Shown here one piece after another: positions 35,801-45,705 of a stretch of 64,000 nucleotides of DNA. This stretch comes from Dromaius novaehollandiae (taxonomy: Eukaryota > Chordata > Aves > Casuariiformes > Dromaiidae): NCBI RefSeq assembly GCF_036370855.1, contig NC_088100.1, positions 108,730,387 to 108,794,386 of the forward strand. Reading direction: 5' to 3'. Every line of letters starts with the position of its first letter. The stretch's first letter is position 1. Position numbers and translations under genes: made by a program. The notes below the pieces were generated by a model. That model was given only the letters and a program-made list of their open reading frames with translations, did no database searches and was not told where the DNA came from.

Positions 35801-36166
35801 GTTTTCAAATAGGCTCTGTCTAAATCAGGGAGCTATAGGCAAACTGTGTGATCTCATGCTTCCGTTTACTGTATGATTCGTGTTTTTAATTTTTCAGCCG
35901 TCATTCCTTCCTTGTCTCATCTCTGTCGTCTTGAGATCCGGTCCATTTTAAAGAGTGAGCATCTACGGTCTGAACAGTTTATCCGTGAATTGCCATTACC
36001 AGCTTGTCTCCAGGACTACCTTCTCTACGTAGATGTGTTGAGAGTGAATGCTGTTTCGGCAGTGGTGGAGTCTCTGGATGGGAGTGATGAGGGAATTCCT
36101 CCTGCCAGTCATTCCAGTTCTGAAGATGCAGAGAAGAGGGAAGCATGTAATGCTGGTGCCAGATGA
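8634..36166 (+). CDS. ASB3: ASB3, ankyrin repeat and SOCS box protein 3 (complete, nine coding exons)
   Basis: ASB3 is a substrate receptor of the Elongin B/C-Cullin-5-Rbx2 ubiquitin ligase; human ASB3 has been reported to target TNF receptor 2. Coding exons are 8634-8829, 10998-11156, 17603-17715, 18285-18420, 19728-19905, 21430-21627, 25554-25805, 28038-28171 and 35898-36166. They total 1635 nt, giving 544 residues, and every junction is GT-AG and in phase. Human ASB3 is about 518 residues. About eleven ankyrin-type repeats fill residues 9 to about 375, with classic [17 protein letters not shown] cores. The SOCS box is wholly in exon 9: BC-box [10 protein letters not shown] at 460-469 and Cul5-box LPLP at 487-490. 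The start is MDFTEAY, as in other vertebrates. The C-tail is Ser/Glu-rich and longer than in human. Exons 3-8 recur 33.6-33.7 kb downstream. Confidence 0.97.
8830..10997 (+). other. ASB3: ASB3 intron 1
   Basis: AT-rich intron with no recognised gene. It contains a G13 run followed by GTT/GTTT repeats at 8983-9027, and a cluster of TGATAA-type repeats around 9655-9730 (ATGATAACATG motifs). Confidence 0.85.
10998..11156 (+). CDS. ASB3: ASB3 coding exon 2
   Basis: Residues 66-118, phase 1 to phase 1. It carries the third ankyrin repeat ([20 protein letters not shown], then EAGADPN) and the start of the fourth (ATTPLFLA). The acceptor is TTTGTAG; the donor is GTGATG at 11157, which is weaker than the consensus. 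It is not found in the second copy. Confidence 0.96.
12938..13258 (+). other. CpG-richer ORF patch in intron 2
   Basis: An open frame of 106 codons (starting [15 protein letters not shown]) sits in a locally GC-rich and CpG-rich patch of an otherwise AT-rich intron. Frames on the opposite strand are open too, so openness alone is weak evidence. The duplicate at 44649-44993 is open for 114 codons. I recognise no domain. It may be a relic of a mobile element or a regulatory patch. Confidence 0.25.
13421..14230 (+). repeat. 810-bp identical block, copy 1
   Basis: No difference was seen from 45706-46515, although sequence on both sides is clearly diverged. It starts exactly at the ATGT that marks a 551-bp length difference between the copies, and ends at a T/C difference at 14231. 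Confidence 0.8.
15925..15946 (+). repeat. A22 homopolymer
   Basis: A run of 22 A residues lies in the part of intron 2 that has no counterpart in copy 2. It could be a retroposon tail, but no flanking target duplication was recognised. Confidence 0.7.
17603..17715 (+). CDS. ASB3: ASB3 coding exon 3 (copy 1)
   Basis: Residues 119-156, phase 1 to phase 0. It completes ankyrin repeat 4 ([18 protein letters not shown]) and begins repeat 5 ([12 protein letters not shown]). The donor is GTAACC. It differs from copy 2 at only three bases, 17675, 17682 and 17691, while the adjacent intron 2 is strongly diverged. Confidence 0.96.
17716..18284 (+). other. ASB3: ASB3 intron 3
   Basis: Short AT-rich intron with a T19 run at 17979-17997. 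It has a donor GTAACC and an acceptor TATTTCAG. The copy-2 version differs only in the length of the T run. Confidence 0.9.
18285..18420 (+). CDS. ASB3: ASB3 coding exon 4 (copy 1)
   Basis: Residues 157-201, phase 0 to phase 1. It carries the end of ankyrin repeat 5 ([14 protein letters not shown]) and most of repeat 6 ([18 protein letters not shown]). The donor is GTAATT. No difference was seen from 51997-52132. Confidence 0.97.
18421..19727 (+). other. ASB3: ASB3 intron 4
   Basis: AT-rich intron with no recognised gene or repeat. Small open frames in it are not conserved-looking. Confidence 0.85.
19728..19905 (+). CDS. ASB3: ASB3 coding exon 5 (copy 1)
   Basis: Residues 202-260. It carries ankyrin repeat 7 ([27 protein letters not shown]) and most of repeat 8 ([15 protein letters not shown]). 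The acceptor is TTTGTCAG; the donor is GTAGGT, and the exon ends in phase 2. The frame runs into TAG at the donor if unspliced, which confirms the boundary. Confidence 0.97.
19906..21429 (+). other. ASB3: ASB3 intron 5
   Basis: Intron with no recognised gene. It is somewhat richer in G and C around 20280-21300, which produces long chance ORFs on both strands; none has a recognisable domain. Confidence 0.85.
21430..21627 (+). CDS. ASB3: ASB3 coding exon 6 (copy 1)
   Basis: Residues 261-326. It carries the end of repeat 8 ([11 protein letters not shown]), ankyrin repeat 9 ([20 protein letters not shown]) and the start of repeat 10 (SPMCMVFQK). The acceptor is ATTTGCAG and the donor is GTATGT. 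The frame stays open about 300 nt into intron 6, but the match to the family stops at the donor. Confidence 0.96.
23820..23939 (+). repeat. (TTTTTG)20 microsatellite, copy 1
   Basis: Twenty exact hexamer units. The corresponding site in copy 2 has four units, a loss or gain of 96 bp between otherwise near-identical sequences. The minus-strand open frame made of alternating K and Q across this array is an artefact of the repeat. Confidence 0.97.
25423..25457. other. Inverted repeat upstream of exon 7
   Basis: Arms GGTTGTCCAATT and AATTGGACAACC, 12 bp each, are separated by 11 nt and could form a hairpin about 100 bp upstream of the exon 7 acceptor. Copy 2 has the same at 59035-59069. No known role. 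Confidence 0.5.
25554..25805 (+). CDS. ASB3: ASB3 coding exon 7 (copy 1)
   Basis: Residues 327-410. It carries the end of repeat 10 ([14 protein letters not shown]), the degenerate last ankyrin repeat ([20 protein letters not shown]) and the linker [20 protein letters not shown]. The acceptor is TTTATAG and the donor is GTAAGA. It is the largest exon apart from exon 9. Confidence 0.96.
25806..28037 (+). other. ASB3: ASB3 intron 7
   Basis: AT-rich intron with no recognised gene or mobile element. It is identical in copy 2 as far as I could see. Confidence 0.85.
28038..28171 (+). CDS. ASB3: ASB3 coding exon 8 (copy 1)
   Basis: Residues 411-455, phase 2 to phase 1. It is the linker between the ankyrin domain and the SOCS box, including [16 protein letters not shown], which matches the family motif. 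The acceptor is TATGTAG after a T-rich tract; the donor is GTAAGC. Because it ends in phase 1, it could be joined in frame to exon 9 or to an exon 3. Confidence 0.95.
29565..29805 (+). mobile_element. CR1 LINE, 3' end fragment (copy 1)
   Basis: Plus-strand CR1 tail. It contains the ACTGGAACAGGTTGCCC block of the ORF end and the GACCAGATGATCTCCAGAGG 3' block. It lies inside the duplicated unit and recurs at 63177-63417. Confidence 0.88.
32513..32549 (+). repeat. C12/A25 homopolymer junction
   Basis: A run of C followed directly by a run of A in intron 8. It is a simple repeat of uncertain length, since such runs are error-prone in sequencing. Confidence 0.8.
35898..36166 (+). CDS. ASB3: ASB3 coding exon 9: SOCS box and C-tail
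   Basis: Residues 456-544, ending with TGA at 36164-36166. The BC-box [10 protein letters not shown] at 460-469 fits the Elongin C binding consensus (S/T/P)LxxxCxxx(A/I/L/V), and LPLP at 487-490 is the Cullin-5 box. After LLYVDVLR the tail of about 40 residues is rich in Ser, Glu and Asp and runs longer than in human ASB3. The acceptor is TTTTTCAG. The copy-2 equivalent would be near 69510, beyond the window. Confidence 0.96.
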
Positions 36167-36995
36167 TGATACTGCCTGTGCCTGAACTCTGTTGCTGTAG
36201 ATTTCATAATGGTAATTAGCCGTCAACCAGAGAAGAGCCACTGTAAATAGAGATTTGCAGCAACAGGCCTTTTCATGCTGTAGTTTTCTATCAGATCTAG
36301 AAGTTTGTTGCAAGCTGTATGATGTGCATGTTTCGAAAGTCTGTTGTAGACTTTCCAAGTCTGAAAAAGTTTTCTGTTTCTGGAGGGAAATTTTTAACTC
36401 TTATGGAGTAAAATTAGCTTGTTCAATGAACGGAGCTTATAAAAGGTTGAAATGTATTTGGTCAGACACTGTTAATACTAACATTTTATTCCAAGTAGTG
36501 CATATACCAGATGAAATATCTGAAAGTCAAGGACACCTTATAGTAGTACTGTTAGGAATTTAGATGTTGAGGAGTGATCTAGGTGAAGCAGAGGTAGGAA
36601 CTTAATATGAAAAAAGGAAGTGTTTGCAGAAGTAACTTTTTTTTTTCCCCCGGTCCTCTGTATTCAGACCTTGAAGACGTGCATTCTTTTGTCATCACTT
36701 TCAGTCATCTTTCGATGCTTCTTCCTATGCTGCTTTCATTGAAACTATTTCAGGATATTCATTTGAATATAAAAATGAATATAGGACTTTATTGAAGGCA
36801 CCATTTATTGTTCATCCTCCTAATGTGAACTCTTGCCACTTAAAAAGAGATATGGATCAGGTTTATACACATTTGCCATAGTAGAATATACGATGTTCGT
36901 ATCAGTGTCTGAATTAACAAATACTCCAGTGCTATTTTGCAGTGACTGTACAGAAGAACTTAAGTGCTACAAAAATAAAATGCTTTTGAAAGACT
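36167..36995 (+). other. ASB3: ASB3 3' untranslated region
   Basis: Sequence from the stop codon to just after the first good AATAAA. The end is inferred from the signal, since no transcript is available. Confidence 0.6.
36974..36979 (+). terminator. ASB3: Polyadenylation signal AATAAA
   Basis: A canonical hexamer about 810 bp after the ASB3 stop codon, followed within 40 bp by GT-rich sequence (AGTGTCTGTC). It is the likely 3' end of the main transcript. If used, transcription of copy 1 ends before copy 2. Confidence 0.6.
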
Positions 36996-36999
36996 GAAG

Positions 37000-39360
37000 T
37001 GTCTGTCATGAATCAACCTGCTCCCCCTTCCTGGAATCAATCTTTTGAATATATTTGTTGTTCTTTAATTTCATAGCAATTGCGGTCTGTGTTCTGACCT
37101 GAGATTACTTAAAAGCTAAGCTAGTTTTTGATACCTCTGAAAAAGCAATGTCTGTCTCTCCTGTTTCACCACGCTAATGCTTTTAGTCAATATTTTTATA
37201 GTTACCAAAGAGGAAATCATTGTATCTGAACATCGCTAATAAATTAGCTTGATGTGAAGTCAAGGACCTTGTTTGTTTCTCTTAGTGACTAATATACCAA
37301 CATCATAATTCTTTTAAACCATTTGCAACTTTGATTTGGAGTAATAATTTCTTAAGAACGCTTCTTGCACCTCCAGTACATGTTTACAGTTCTGACTGAA
37401 GCCTATGCGAGTTGCATTTGTGAAGCAGAGGAATGGAACTAAGCTCTGTAACTCACATTAAATCCCAATTTTAAACATCTGTTTCATCTTGAATAATATT
37501 GTTGTTTAATGTTAACATGACTTCCAGCTTTTATTTGCAACATGCTGCGAAATGTGCTTCTGCAGATACGCTGTTATCCTCAAACCCATAAAAATATGTT
37601 TTGTTAGTGTCCATCATGATAGCTGTAGTTTGTGCCTGTCTTTGTATCTTTAGCTGCATGGATCCACTGCCCCACAGCAGGAATAGAAGTCAGACATGCA
37701 TTTCCCTTTGAAATAATGCAATTTCAGGTTATTTGATAATGTTAGGAATTAAGACTGGGGAAATGTCTGAGACTAAGCAAATATTGAGAGATCCATAGTG
37801 GCCGTCCGAAGATTTTTCCAAGTTAACCTTTGAACAGAATAAAACTTATTCTGACTACCTAAGCATTTTTCCATGCTTATTACTTTATTACTCTATCTTT
37901 TAGGTAGAGGAATACAAAAAAATAGTGCATTTTGTAGTTGGGGAGGTGGTTCACAATTTAGGTTTTCTTCAGAAACAGAAAATGAAATGTAGAATCAATG
38001 AGATCCTCTTCTCTGTATAAGATTGCTTGCATAAAATCTAACTTGTGAAATTTGTATGTTTAAATTTAATTTTGTATGTTTAAATATTTACTTATTTACT
38101 ATGCTATACCAAACTACAGATTTTTATTATTATTATTATTATTATATAGTATGCACTTTTGCAGTCATTGATACCTGGGAATTTTCTTTGTGTTAGCAAT
38201 CACTTTTCTTCTTCAATAAGCAACGTAAGAGAAAAATTTCATGTTCTTATCATGCTCTTATCAGACTTGTTATATTTTCATTGTAATGTTATTTTCAGTT
38301 TATGCTCAGTACACTTCTAACTGGAAAAGGGGCATTTCTGAAACTTGTCAAAAGGATTCTGAGCCACCTTTAGAGGCTGCATGTTCTGTTAAACCAGGCT
38401 GCCTATGTTTTGAACCCAGTGGATGGCAAAGCAAGAGACGTCTCAGTTAAGGACTGACTGAAATCCCCTGTTTGCGGTATTGCTTTTCAGTTGAAGAGAT
38501 GCCTGACTTCTGGATGTGTAAAGTCAGGTGAAGTGTCACTAGCAGTGTTATGTAATTGATTGATTTATTTTCTTGTCTTATTGTTTGACCCTATTTTGCC
38601 TATTCACCCATGACATTAGAAGGGCGAGGGAAATTTCTTTTGGATGTTCCTTCCTAGTCACCCAAAGCTGGTTTGCGTTTTGCCTGCCCAGGTAAGGGAG
38701 GTGCACCAACCGTGCCCTGGGAGCATTCCCTATGCTGCTCTGGAGTTGTGATCTGTCTTTCCAGGAGTGCCGTATCTTGTTTATTTAGGATCCGTCCAAT
38801 CCCTTTTTCTTTAGAACAGGATGATAGAATATCAAGCAAAAAAACTAATGTGTCTCATCAATGGATAATTAGTGGGAGGGCAATACAAAGATATTTTTCT
38901 TGGTCCTGCAGGTTTTCTGATGCTCTAAAACAAGATGTTTTCTTAATGGTACTGTTAAAAAATATTATAAATATATTAAGGGCAACGTAAAGAAGGAGCC
39001 AATGCAGAGAGGGAATTTGAAGACCAGGTTGGACTGCCATGATGATCCACCTGGGCTCTGTGTATGCACTTGTGGCAGACAGATGAGTGAACTTAAACAT
39101 TTCTTGGTACATAAGGTGCAAGCAAACCATAAGCCCGAACAAGCCATCTGTCCCCAGCGGACACAGCACTGAGCTGCTGCGACCCCCGAAATGGTCTCCC
39201 TGCGACCACCCGGAACACACCGAGCCTGCGCCGAACCAGGGCACGATCGGGCAGAGACTTTGGGACCTGGACTGTAAATTATTGCCGCTTAGCACAACTT
39301 TTATAAAACTTGCTTAGCATGAGTAGCTAAATTTGCTGAAGCCTTAGGCCGTACTCCCTA
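37000..39360. other. Intergenic, no gene seen
   Basis: AT-rich DNA with no recognised coding sequence. It holds an ATT repeat at 38124-38145. A CpG-rich patch at about 39140-39270 contrasts with its surroundings and may be part of an older retroviral-type insertion continuous with the LTR to its right. Confidence 0.6.
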
Positions 39361-39639
39361 GTTCAGTGAGAAAGGGCCCCAGTGCTGGTGCAGGCTGGAA
39401 AGATAAGGGAGTTACAAGCAGTTTGCATTCCTGTGCTTCACATTCTGGGAGGGAGGATGTCAAGGCTTTGAAGTGAGGCCTGCTTGGGCGCCAGGACCCT
39501 GGGAAACAAAGCCTCCTCTCACTGCTGAAACAGTGTTAATTTGGGGGGGGTGGGGGGGTCTGGATTATATCCTCTTCTTCAGGACATTGGAAGATAACAC
39601 CTACTGGCACTGCTGGGGCAGTGCTAATTGCTGGAACAA

Positions 39640-40290
39640 CACCTGTTTGTCAGGGCCTTGAGAGACAAGGGCGGGACCCAAGGAATCAAAACACATTTGT
39701 CAGCAGAAACCACAACAGTAAAGATAAGGGAGAAAAACAGCCTGCCCAGGAACAACGAGGAGACCCAATAAGGAGCAGGAGACTCCAGACCTAAAAATTA
39801 CTATTGGTCTGAACTACCGCGTGAGGGGTGGGAAACTTAATTTGAAAAAGCTATAATTGCCCAGGGGTTTCTTTGTTCGGGGTCCCTCTTTGGAGGTACC
39901 CAACTCGAGCTGTAACTACTGCACGTGTGTCATTACAATTTATTTATTTAATTTGCCTTGATTTGGCTCCGAACTTTTCAGCGGGAACCTAGGGTCGGAC
40001 CCTGCTCGAGTTGTAATTACTGCATGCGCATCGCTAAAATATACACCCAGAGTGAAGAGCACCAACGGGACGCCGCTGGATCCACGGGTGGTGATATCTC
40101 TTTCTCTCTCCCCCTTTCCTCTCTCTCTCTCTCTCTCTCTCTCCTCCCCTTTGCCTTTCCCCACCTTTTCTCCCCACTCCGTGGAAAATAAAGTTGAAAG
40201 GTTGTACGATATTTGACCGGTTTTAGCGTCTTAATCTCGTCCTTGGGATCGTAACGAAGCCCCCCCCCAATATTGGATCGGGACACATGC
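39640..40290 (+). mobile_element. ERV-like long terminal repeat (solo LTR candidate)
   Basis: The segment starts near TGTCAGGGCC (39648) and ends near GGGACA (40285), giving TGTC...GACA termini. A polyadenylation signal AATAAA lies at 40187-40192 after a CT microsatellite (40119-40142), and the sequence after it (TTTTAGCGTC, CTCGTCCTTGGGATCG) resembles the R-U5 part of avian endogenous retrovirus LTRs. Two related direct repeats occur in the promoter-like half (CTCGAGCTGTAACTACTGCA and CTCGAGTTGTAATTACTGCA). No gag, pol or env follows, so it would be a solo LTR. Exact ends are unsure, because I found no clean target duplication next to these termini. Confidence 0.55.
40119..40142 (+). repeat. 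(CT)n microsatellite
   Basis: A pure CT dinucleotide run of about 12 units inside the LTR-like element. Confidence 0.9.
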
Positions 40291-40329
40291 AACCTTTAAA
40301 CTGGCGCCAGTGTTAATACCTAGAACCTT

Positions 40330-41790
40330 AATAAAAGCAATACGAAATTACACAACTTTGTAGCCTCACATATGCCTAGGGTCTTTGATAAGATGACTAC
40401 TTCAAATCTATAATAGCTTGAAGGTCTTTGTCAAACGCTTTGGGGATCAGCCTTTGTTTCCGAAGCTGACTTTATAACTAGAAGGTTTAAATAGAAATAT
40501 ATTTTAAAAAGAAAGCAGAGATTCTGGAACATAGTTCTGTAGAAAACAGTGAGTTATATGGGAAATTATATTGGCAAAATTTTCACAGCTCTTCCCTGAT
40601 CCTTTCCCATGCTGCTGATCTTTAAACTCTTCTCTTGACTGCTTGTGCTAAAGAACAGGAAAAAAGGAGGTTTTTCAGAAAAGACTAAGTTTCATCTGCA
40701 CTCATTTAGGTCTTCTGGTAAAAGAAGAAACAAGATGGGATGCTGGTCAAGCACAGTTACTGTATTGTACGTCCCTTTCCACAGAAGTCAGTTGTTACAA
40801 CGGTACTGTGAAATGTGTTGGGTTAAAATCAAAACAAATTGAAAAACCTCATTGTGTTGGATTCTTATCTTGAATTCCCCAGAACGTTGAGTGTGGATTT
40901 TGCAGATCCCTATTAGTGTCGTCCTTGTCAAGGTCCGAGGTGTTTTTCATAAGGGCGATCCTGATTTCTCTCTCTTTGGAAATGCTCTGACCTTTGTTTC
41001 CTGGACAGTGGATGATTAGCACTGAGGCTCTAAGGAGCAACTTCACTCCCTACCCACCCTTTCCTTGGATCGGGACAGCGCTCTGCAGAAATTTTGTTCA
41101 GATTCTGAAACACATTTTATCTGTTTGAGAGAGATCTAATCTTGCAAAGGCTTCGAAGAGCTCTAAAGCTTCTGCTTATAAGCTTTTCCAATCTTTAATT
41201 ACTATTATTCCAGTACTGGTAGGATTATTTTTTTTATTATTCTTTTATTCAGAGGTTGAGTTTTTCTAGTTCAGATTACACCTACATGATCTTGTTAGGT
41301 CTCTGAGAGATTAAAAGTCCCCTGATCTCAGCTACTGTTTGTATGTATATGTAATTACCCGTACACAGTGATCGAGTCACCTTTCAGCTTCTTCTCAACA
41401 AACTGAATACCTTGAGCTTCACTTTGGAAGACTCTATTGAAAGAAGTGCCCTGAAACCCTTTTTTTGCACATTTAGCAATGTGAGAGCAGACACAAGGTG
41501 TTCTCATTGTCATAGGTATATACTTCTCTATGTATTCTTTCTAGTTAGCGTGTGTGTGCACACATGTGAAGAGACATAGAACAGACCATCTGCTCACTTG
41601 CGGTCACCCTCCCTTTCATGTTATTTTGACATACCTTAGAGTAAGCGAAATCTTACATTCTTTTACGCTGCCTCTTGGAGCTGTCTCTCTGTCCCCAGTG
41701 TTGAAGTGATCTTCTCAGGCCTGGAACTGGAATACTGCAAAGCAATTTATTTTAACACAGGAAGTAGTAAGCCATGTCACTCCTTGCTTT
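40330..41790. other. Intergenic, no gene seen
   Basis: Ordinary AT-rich sequence between the LTR-like element and the minisatellite. I searched it for ASB3 exons 1 and 2 and found neither. Confidence 0.6.
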
Positions 41791-41791
41791 T

Positions 41792-42023
41792 CAGGATTTT
41801 TCCCACTGTGGTTTTTAGGAGTTCCCCTGTGGCTGTCAAGGAGATTTCCCCTTTCACTTTCTAGGAGATTTCACTGATGTTTTGAAGGACATTTCCCCCT
41901 TGCCTTCTAGGAATTTGCCTATTAACTTTCCAGGAAATTCTCCATTTCACTTACTAGGAATATTCACTGTAGCTTTCTAGGAGATTTCCTCTTTGCTCTC
42001 TGGAAATTCCCCCTATTGTTTTC
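41792..42023 (+). repeat. Degenerate 23-bp minisatellite, ten units
   Basis: Ten tandem units of 22-24 bp can be laid out end to end with starts at 41792, 41816, 41838, 41862, 41885, 41908, 41931, 41955, 41978 and 42001. The consensus is about TAGGAGATTTCCCCTTT followed by CACTTTC. Units differ at many positions, so the array is old. It abuts the CR1 fragment on its right. Confidence 0.85.
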
Positions 42024-42039
42024 TAGAGGAAGTTTTTCT

Positions 42040-42562
42040 GTGTTGGAGTCTGGAGCAATGAGGACTTGCCCTTGGTGGAGGAGGATCAGGTTAGGGATCA
42101 CTTAAGCAAACTGGACATACACAAGTGCCGTGGGCCCTGATGCTATACACACTCGAGTGCTGAGGCAGCTGGCCTATGTCATTGCAAGGCCACTCAGGCT
42201 GTATGGCAGAGCTCAGAGGGTTGTGCTCAGTGGTGCAAAGTCTAGTTGGAGGCCTGTAGATAGTGATGTCCTCCAGAGGTCAACACTGGGTCCAGTCCTG
42301 TTCAAATTATTCCCCAGTGACCTGGATGAGGGGACAGAGTGCACCCTCAGCAAGTTTGGTGGTGATACAAAACTGGGAGGAGTGGCTTATACACCAGAGG
42401 GCTGTGCTGCCATTCAAAGGGACCCATACAGGCTGGAGAGGTGGGCAGAAAGGTCAACGAAGGCAAGTGCAGAGTTCTGCACCTGGGGAGGAACAACCCC
42501 ATGCACCAATACAGGCTGGGGGCTGGCCTGCTGGGAAGCAGCTCTGCAGAGAAGGACCTGGA
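42040..42562 (+). mobile_element. CR1 LINE, internal ORF2 fragment
   Basis: Plus-strand reverse-transcriptase ORF fragment. It has the CR1 blocks GGGCCCTGATG (translated [14 protein letters not shown]), [20 protein letters not shown] and [10 protein letters not shown]. The usual YADD-type aspartate pair is replaced here by GGD, parts are missing between the blocks, and both ends are truncated, so it is inactive. It lies 0.5 kb left of the first visible homology of the second ASB3 copy. Confidence 0.88.
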
Positions 42563-44648
42563 GAGCTATTTTGACTTCAAACCTTTATATACAAATTTCT
42601 AATATGAAAACAAATTATTAGAACTATTAGAAAAGCAAACAGATTAGTTGGACACTAATCGGAAAATATGTCAGTTCAACATTTTCAGCAGTGAGAAAAC
42701 GTGACTGAAGCCTTTGGGATGGTTTCATTGTACACTGTCAATTTTGGATGAGAATGGGGCAAGAAAAATTTATGTTGTGACATGAGGAAGGAGAGAGGGA
42801 GGAAGCAAAACATTGGTTGTCAGTTGCAAGTGCTGGCTGATGTCTGCAGGGTGAGTCCTGCATGGAGGAAGTGCCGTTCACTTGCTTTTGGGTTGTGGAG
42901 AGGCAGGATAAGACCTTTAATGAGCATATTCTTGTCTTTTTCTTTTTTCTTTTTTTTACTTAGAATAACAATTCTAATTGCATTTACAGGATAGAAACAT
43001 GACATCAGTCTTGGATGAATTTTTCATTAAATTGGGTCTTGTATTGTGGATTTGTTTGTTTTTAGAGGAGAAGCTGGTTTATTTCCAGAATTGAAAACTG
43101 CAAAAAGATTCCTTTTTTCTTTTTTAAGTAGTGATACACTGTTTATATTTAAGATTTTCCTGCTGTCATTTTATGGTTGGCTGTATTTGTTACCAATTTC
43201 TATCTTTTAGCCTGTATAAATGAAGAAGTTAATTTTCCAGTAAGATAGACCTTCAGGGAAATCTCGTTATGTCTTTAGCTGGATTTGTACACATAAAGCT
43301 TTCATGTTTTGCTAAAAGCAGCAGACTGTTTACCTTCTGAGTGGGCTAATTGTGGCTAATCCTTTGTTTTAGGACTGGGAACTTACTGATGAATGAATGC
43401 TCTAAAGTGGACTTTATTGCCTTAACTGGCATCTTCAGTGTCAGACTCAAAAAGAAAGAGTTCATGCTTGCTGAATGACAGGTTTGCTTCTGGGTGACGT
43501 ATTGAAGATTATTTTTCACTTGTAAACCTGTTGGATATATTAGTGGTCTCCTTTAGTAAAAGGTTGTCAATGTATGTTGCCAGTGGTTATGGAATTGATA
43601 GGCTGAGGATCTTTTGGGTTTATTATATGTAAACTAATATATAGAGTTGCTTTTCTGTATGTCCTAATTTATTAGCAAGAATTATTGTTGTTGTACTAGA
43701 AAAATATCTATAATAAAATGCAGAAATAAATCAATTAAAGGCTACCAGCTTTTTCTAAGAGCTAGTACCTCCTAAAAGGTAACTTGTTTTATGGATGGCT
43801 TCTTATTTATTTATTATTTTGTTTTTAAGTCTAATGCCCCCTTATTCTCTTCAAAACTGTGTGAAGGCTTTTGACCTCTGTCTAAATTGTGTATGCTCCA
43901 TGCGTATTATCATTGAATACAAATTAGAAAAAATAATCTGGTATTCTGAGGTCCTTTAAATGTAAATAAATCAAAACCAGGAGGGGTATTTGCATCACTA
44001 GTCTTTAACGAACACAGTATTCCTTGTCAAGTTCTTATTTTTAAACTGAGCTAAGGAAAAGATTAAGTTGTGCACTATGTTGAAATTATCATGAATTCAG
44101 TTTCATGCTGATATGCATAAAACAGCATGTGAATGATGTTAAAATACACTCATGTGCTATTGCGACCTGAAATATAAACAAAGCAAGGCTTATGGAGAAA
44201 GATAGTAATTTTTTTCCAATGACATTGCTTGTCTAGTAAACAGACAGCCTTTCAGATGTATACATTCTTGCAATAGGATAGTTGAAGTTACAAAGACATC
44301 TGTAGTTTTCCATCAGCCATATTTTTAGCAATTAAGGTCACTCACTTTAATAATTTTTCTAGGACTTTGGTTTACATACCAAAAGTAGTAAGCATTTTAG
44401 GTGTAGTGACTCTTCAGAGTATAAATTATCTGATTAAACATGCGTATTGTTTTGTTCATATCCATAACCAGTCAAACATCATGGCTGCCATGATAACTTT
44501 ATTTAGGAGTCTATTCACATTTTACTTTCTAACAGCTAAATAGCTTATTTGCTTAAAGCTGCTTGTGCCAGGCAGCACTTGTGGGGAAACTGCCATTAAA
44601 GGAAGGCTGGGTAATGGTAATTAGCCCAGTATCTGAGCGCCTCCGTAG

Positions 44649-44993
44649 ATGAGAGTGGAGGGAGGAAGGGTCCTGAGGATGCAGAGCCCAAAGGTTTTTA
44701 GAGAGGAGAAAGTTCATGGCCAGGCTATTCCAGAGGGTGTCACGGAGCTACGACGCAGCTCTGCGTTGCACCTCGATACTGCGAGTCTGAGGCAGGCGCC
44801 CCGTGAGCTCGTGTCCGAGGATTCTGAAAGGCTTTGGCCCCGTAAGGAGCGTTGGTCCCGTAAGGAGCGTTGGCCACAGCCTTTGTCCTCGCTTCGGGCC
44901 TCTGCCTTCGTACAAGAGACGCATCTTGGTAGGTTTGTTGGTGGCAAAACCCTGAGGAAGGATCAGGATGGCAAAAGGAAGACCTGTCAATAA
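44649..44993 (+). other. CpG-richer ORF patch, copy 2
   Basis: Counterpart of 12938-13258, open for 114 codons. Relative to copy 1 it has 24 extra bases net, including a tandem 18-bp repeat (CCCGTAAGGAGCGTTGGT twice), so the frame is kept. Function unknown. Confidence 0.25.
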
Positions 44994-45705
44994 GTGTATT
45001 AATGAAAACTTTCACATATATTTAAAAAAATAATAATTTTTAGATTGGTGTTTAAAACAAGCTTTGAGAAAAATATCAGAGTTGTTCATAAACCCTTACA
45101 CTGCTGAAGTCCCAATGAGATTAATGAATTGCAGGTGCCTTTGTATGGACCAGGATGTACTGTTGAGAATCAAGCAAAAATGCACTGAAAACATCCTTAT
45201 GAAATATTTACTGAACACATGCATTGTACTGTTTCTGAAAACACCTGGGTACTGAGTAGACCTTTCTTCAAACTACTCAAATATTTCATTTCTGCATGCT
45301 GATTTGTTTTAAGGAACTGCTCTGTTTTAAAGAACACTTTAGCAGTACGGAGAGCTGTATCTGAATAGGTGGGGTTTTTTTTGTTTGTTTGTTTGTTTAA
45401 TAAAGCTTCCCCAGCGTTGTAGAGAGAGACTTTCTTTGTTGTGCTGACAACAAACCATTCCTATTGCTCCAAGGAGCAGACGGGAACCCTTGTGTCAGGG
45501 GTGTGCGGCTGGACCGTGCAAGAAGGAGAGGAAGTCCGCTTTCTGGGTGCGGGAGGGCTTTGCCAGCTCTGCCTAGGGAGTGTTTTCTTCTCCCGTTTGG
45601 AGTATTTGAGAGATGGTAACAACTGAAAGCCTATGGGAAACTTCTTTTCCCCTCAGGACCTGGGGTGTTGCTGTCCATTCATTTCACATGGCTGGTTGGA
45701 AGCTT

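Larger units (their letters stand above)
28172..35897 (+). other. ASB3: ASB3 intron 8
   Basis: The longest intron (7.7 kb). It contains a CR1 fragment at 29565-29805 and a C12/A25 junction at 32513-32549. The stretch 33130-34860 is richer in GC and full of chance ORFs. No supported gene is seen. Confidence 0.8.

Noticed and set aside
37000..43067. Search for exons 1 and 2 of the second ASB3 copy
   Set aside because: No sequence resembling [12 protein letters not shown] or [11 protein letters not shown] was found on the plus strand, so the second copy is taken as lacking them.
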